From positions 62,001 through 126,000 of the forward strand of contig CABUWV010000007.1 of the NCBI GenBank assembly GCA_902495355.1: DNA of 64,000 nucleotides, written 5' to 3'. The stretch is from an uncultured Collinsella sp. (GTDB lineage: Bacteria; Actinomycetota; Coriobacteriia; Coriobacteriales; Coriobacteriaceae). The notes below the pieces were generated by a model. That model made no database searches. It saw nothing but the letters and a program-made list of their open reading frames with translations, and was not told where the DNA came from. Positions 62,242-64,000 of the stretch are shown piece by piece; position 1 is the stretch's first letter, and every line of letters begins with the position of its first letter. The position numbers and the translations under genes are program-made.

Positions 62242-63126
62242 ATGTCCGATATCGATAATCTGGCCGGGGACACGCGTCCGATCGGCGTGTTCGACTCGGG
62301 CTTGGGCGGCTTGACGGTCGCGCGAGCGATCGCAACGGCACTTCCGCACGAGTCCGTCTACTATTTCGGTGACACTAAGCGCTGCCCTTATGGCACCCGC
62401 ACCGAGGACGAGGTTCGCTCGTTTGCGCTGCAGGCGGGCCGCTGGCTATCGAGGCACGACGTTAAAATCATGGTCATCGCCTGCAACACGGCGACCGCCG
62501 CGGCCTTGCGTTTGGCTCAGCAAGTGCTTGACGTTCCCGTGATCGGCGTGATCGCCCCGGGCGCACGCGCCGCCATCAACAGCACGCGTACGCGTCGCGT
62601 GGGCGTGCTCGCCACCAACCTCACCATTCGCTCGGGCGCCTACACGCGCGCCATCCAGGATTTGGATGCTGGTGTCGATGTGTATGGCTGCCCGGCTTCG
62701 AGCTTTGTCGAGGTCGTCGAGCACGAGCTCGCCTCGGGCGCGCATCTGCAGGAGCAGTGGCTCGAGAACGAGGATATTTTTGATACGCCAGCCGTTCGCG
62801 CGCTGGTCGGCGCCACAGTCGAGCCGCTGCACGATCGTGGCATCGATACCGTGGTACTCGGCTGTACGCACTTCCCGCTGCTGGTGGGTCCCATCCGCCA
62901 TGCGCTAGGACCCGGGGTGCGCGTGGTGAGCTCCGCCGAGGAGACCACCCGCGAGCTGACCGATATCCTCACGCGCCGTGAGCAGCTGGCGGGCGATACC
63001 GCCGAGCCACAGCATCGCTTTGCCACCACGTCTGACAACATTGCCGAGTTTGCGGTGGCGGGTAGCTTTATCTTTGGCCAGCCGCTTAAAAGCATCGAGC
63101 ATGTCGATATCGACGAACTCGGTTAG
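62242..63126 (+). CDS. murI: Glutamate racemase
   Basis: This 294-residue cofactor-independent racemase supplies D-glutamate for peptidoglycan. The two catalytic cysteines are Cys81 (IACNTAT) and Cys208 (LGCTHFPLL), and FDSGLGGLTV (17-26) and the YFGDTKRCPYG loop are intact. The length is slightly above the usual 265-285. The start is ATG 62242, after GTGAGGTA. Confidence 0.96.
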   Translation: MSDIDNLAGDTRPIGVFDSGLGGLTVARAIATALPHESVYYFGDTKRCPYGTRTEDEVRSFALQAGRWLSRHDVKIMVIACNTATAAALRLAQQVLDVPVIGVIAPGARAAINSTRTRRVGVLATNLTIRSGAYTRAIQDLDAGVDVYGCPASSFVEVVEHELASGAHLQEQWLENEDIFDTPAVRALVGATVEPLHDRGIDTVVLGCTHFPLLVGPIRHALGPGVRVVSSAEETTRELTDILTRREQLAGDTAEPQHRFATTSDNIAEFAVAGSFIFGQPLKSIEHVDIDELG

Positions 63127-63179
63127 GCTCGCAATGTCGCCGGAGGCTTCGCCACATCTTTTGCCGAAAGGATAGTTCC

Positions 63180-63905
63180 ATGGAATACATGCAGGTCAAC
63201 CGCGCCAACGGCCGCGCCGTCAACGAGCTGCGCCCCGTTAAGCTCACCCGCGGCGTCATGAAGCACGCCCACGGCTCGTGCCTGGCTGAGTTCGGCGACA
63301 CGCGCGTACTGTGCGCCGCCACCATCGAGGAGGGTGTGCCTGGTTGGCGCAAGGGCGCCAAGGCCGGCTGGGTAACGGCGGAATATGCGATGCTACCGGC
63401 CTCGACCGGTAAACGCTGCAAGCGCGAGCATGCCAACCGCAAGGGCCGCTCCATGGAGATCGAGCGGCTTATCGGCCGCAGCCTGCGTACCGTCGTCAAT
63501 ATGAAGGCGCTCGGCGAGTACACCGTTACCGTCGACTGCGATGTGATCCAGGCCGATGGCGGCACGCGTACGGCGAGCATTACCGGCGCCTGGGTGGCGC
63601 TGCACGACGCCCTTGCCATGTGGGTCGAGGCGGGCAAACTCGAGCGCATCCCGCTCACGGGCCAGGTTGCCGCCATTTCCATGGGCGTCGTCGACGGCAA
63701 CACCCTGCTCGACTTGGATTATTCCGAGGACAGCCACGCCGAGGTCGACATGAACCTCGTCGCCACCGATTCTGGTGAGATGATCGAACTCCAGGGTACC
63801 GGCGAGCAGGCGCCCTTCGACCGCAAGCGTCTCAACGCCCTGCTCGACCTGGGCGATAAGGGTATCGCCGAGCTCATCGAGCTTCAGCGCCAAGCCCTCG
63901 CCTAA
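63180..63905 (+). CDS. rph: Ribonuclease PH
   Basis: A 241-residue phosphorolytic exoribonuclease that trims tRNA 3' ends. The string VLCAATIEEGVPGWRKG, then the R-rich EIERLIGRSLRTVV, the DCDVIQADGGTRTA phosphate-binding segment and LDYSEDSHAEVDMN are canonical. GAAAGGATAG precedes the ATG. It closes the murE-HAD-murI-rph run; the dispersed palindrome follows at once. Confidence 0.97.
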   Translation: MEYMQVNRANGRAVNELRPVKLTRGVMKHAHGSCLAEFGDTRVLCAATIEEGVPGWRKGAKAGWVTAEYAMLPASTGKRCKREHANRKGRSMEIERLIGRSLRTVVNMKALGEYTVTVDCDVIQADGGTRTASITGAWVALHDALAMWVEAGKLERIPLTGQVAAISMGVVDGNTLLDLDYSEDSHAEVDMNLVATDSGEMIELQGTGEQAPFDRKRLNALLDLGDKGIAELIELQRQALA

Positions 63906-63960
63906 CCTGCCAAAAAGGGACAGGTTTATTTTGGCAGGTTTTATCTGGGAAAACGTCGAA
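63906..63960 (+). repeat. Dispersed palindromic repeat, copy 4
   Basis: The best-preserved copy in the plus orientation: CCTGCCAAAA, GGGACAGGTTTA, TTTTGGCAGG, then TTTTATCTGGG and AAACGTCGAA. It starts directly after the rph stop codon. The stem (10-bp arms, 13-base loop) plus T-run would work as an intrinsic terminator here. Confidence 0.9.
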
Positions 63961-64000
63961 GTATAAGACTGCCGTTGATTGAGACGGGAGAGAGGCCGAA

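Overview
The window looks like chromosomal DNA from a high-GC gut actinobacterium of the class Coriobacteriia, most like Collinsella. This is inferred from codon and base composition, the mix of actinobacterial and Firmicute-like envelope genes (AmaP/DUF2273/Asp23, YitT, ECF transporters, a giant 2-hydroxyacyl-CoA dehydratase activase) and the short dispersed palindromes. No database search was run. About 57 genes are supported, plus one tRNA gene, one FMN riboswitch, several terminators and an unusual number of large palindromes.

Layout. 1-4850: the tail of a membrane protein, then a minus-strand operon (substrate-binding lipoprotein, two permeases, ATPase, class-I glutamine-amidotransferase-like hydrolase) for a glutamate- or glutamine-type solute. 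5119-10099: iron alcohol dehydrogenase, divergent Dxs, HD-domain protein, CmpB-like membrane protein. 10298-12123: ammonium transporter and PII protein. 12198-16461: two TetR regulators, an MFS exporter, a HAD phosphatase and a possible SOS-controlled small membrane peptide. 16473-21254: 1593-residue dehydratase activase. 21340-27226: a gene remnant, a small membrane-anchored protein, a DUF389 protein with an EF-hand loop, and a sortase-anchored coiled-coil/CAP surface protein broken at a run of seven G. 27428-35455: OPT transporter, coaX, dCMP deaminase, Nfu protein, lgt, a large membrane protein and yebC. 35622-41092: Asp23 envelope-stress cluster, YitT, two zinc-ribbon membrane proteins and a DUF2752 protein. 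41198-46998: M20 amidohydrolase, YtcJ-like amidohydrolase, groES-groEL. 47336-50858: FMN riboswitch, ribU, fused ecfA, ecfT. 50889-51797: two PNPOx-fold paralogues. 52055-56944: argC-argJ-argB-argD. 57330-63905: tRNA-Val, asnB, a murE-like ligase, a HAD phosphatase, murI and rph.

How it fits together. Nitrogen is a recurring theme: amino-acid uptake plus an amidotransferase-fold hydrolase, Amt with PII, arginine synthesis, asparagine synthetase and glutamate racemase. Envelope building is the second: murE, murI, lgt, Asp23 and the sortase substrate. The riboflavin block is a self-contained transport system under an FMN switch.

Most worth a second look: (1) the surface protein whose frame is restored by removing one G from a seven-G tract, which suggests phase variation; (2) two very long nested inverted repeats, unlike in sequence, bracketing groES-groEL; (3) a 41-codon hydrophobic, arginine-tailed peptide whose promoter carries a LexA-like box; (4) a family of about 53-bp palindromes (four copies) with relatives; (5) a PII protein without Tyr51; (6) a perfect 13-bp stem that buries a ribosome-binding site; and (7) a TetR/MFS pair with a strong candidate operator.
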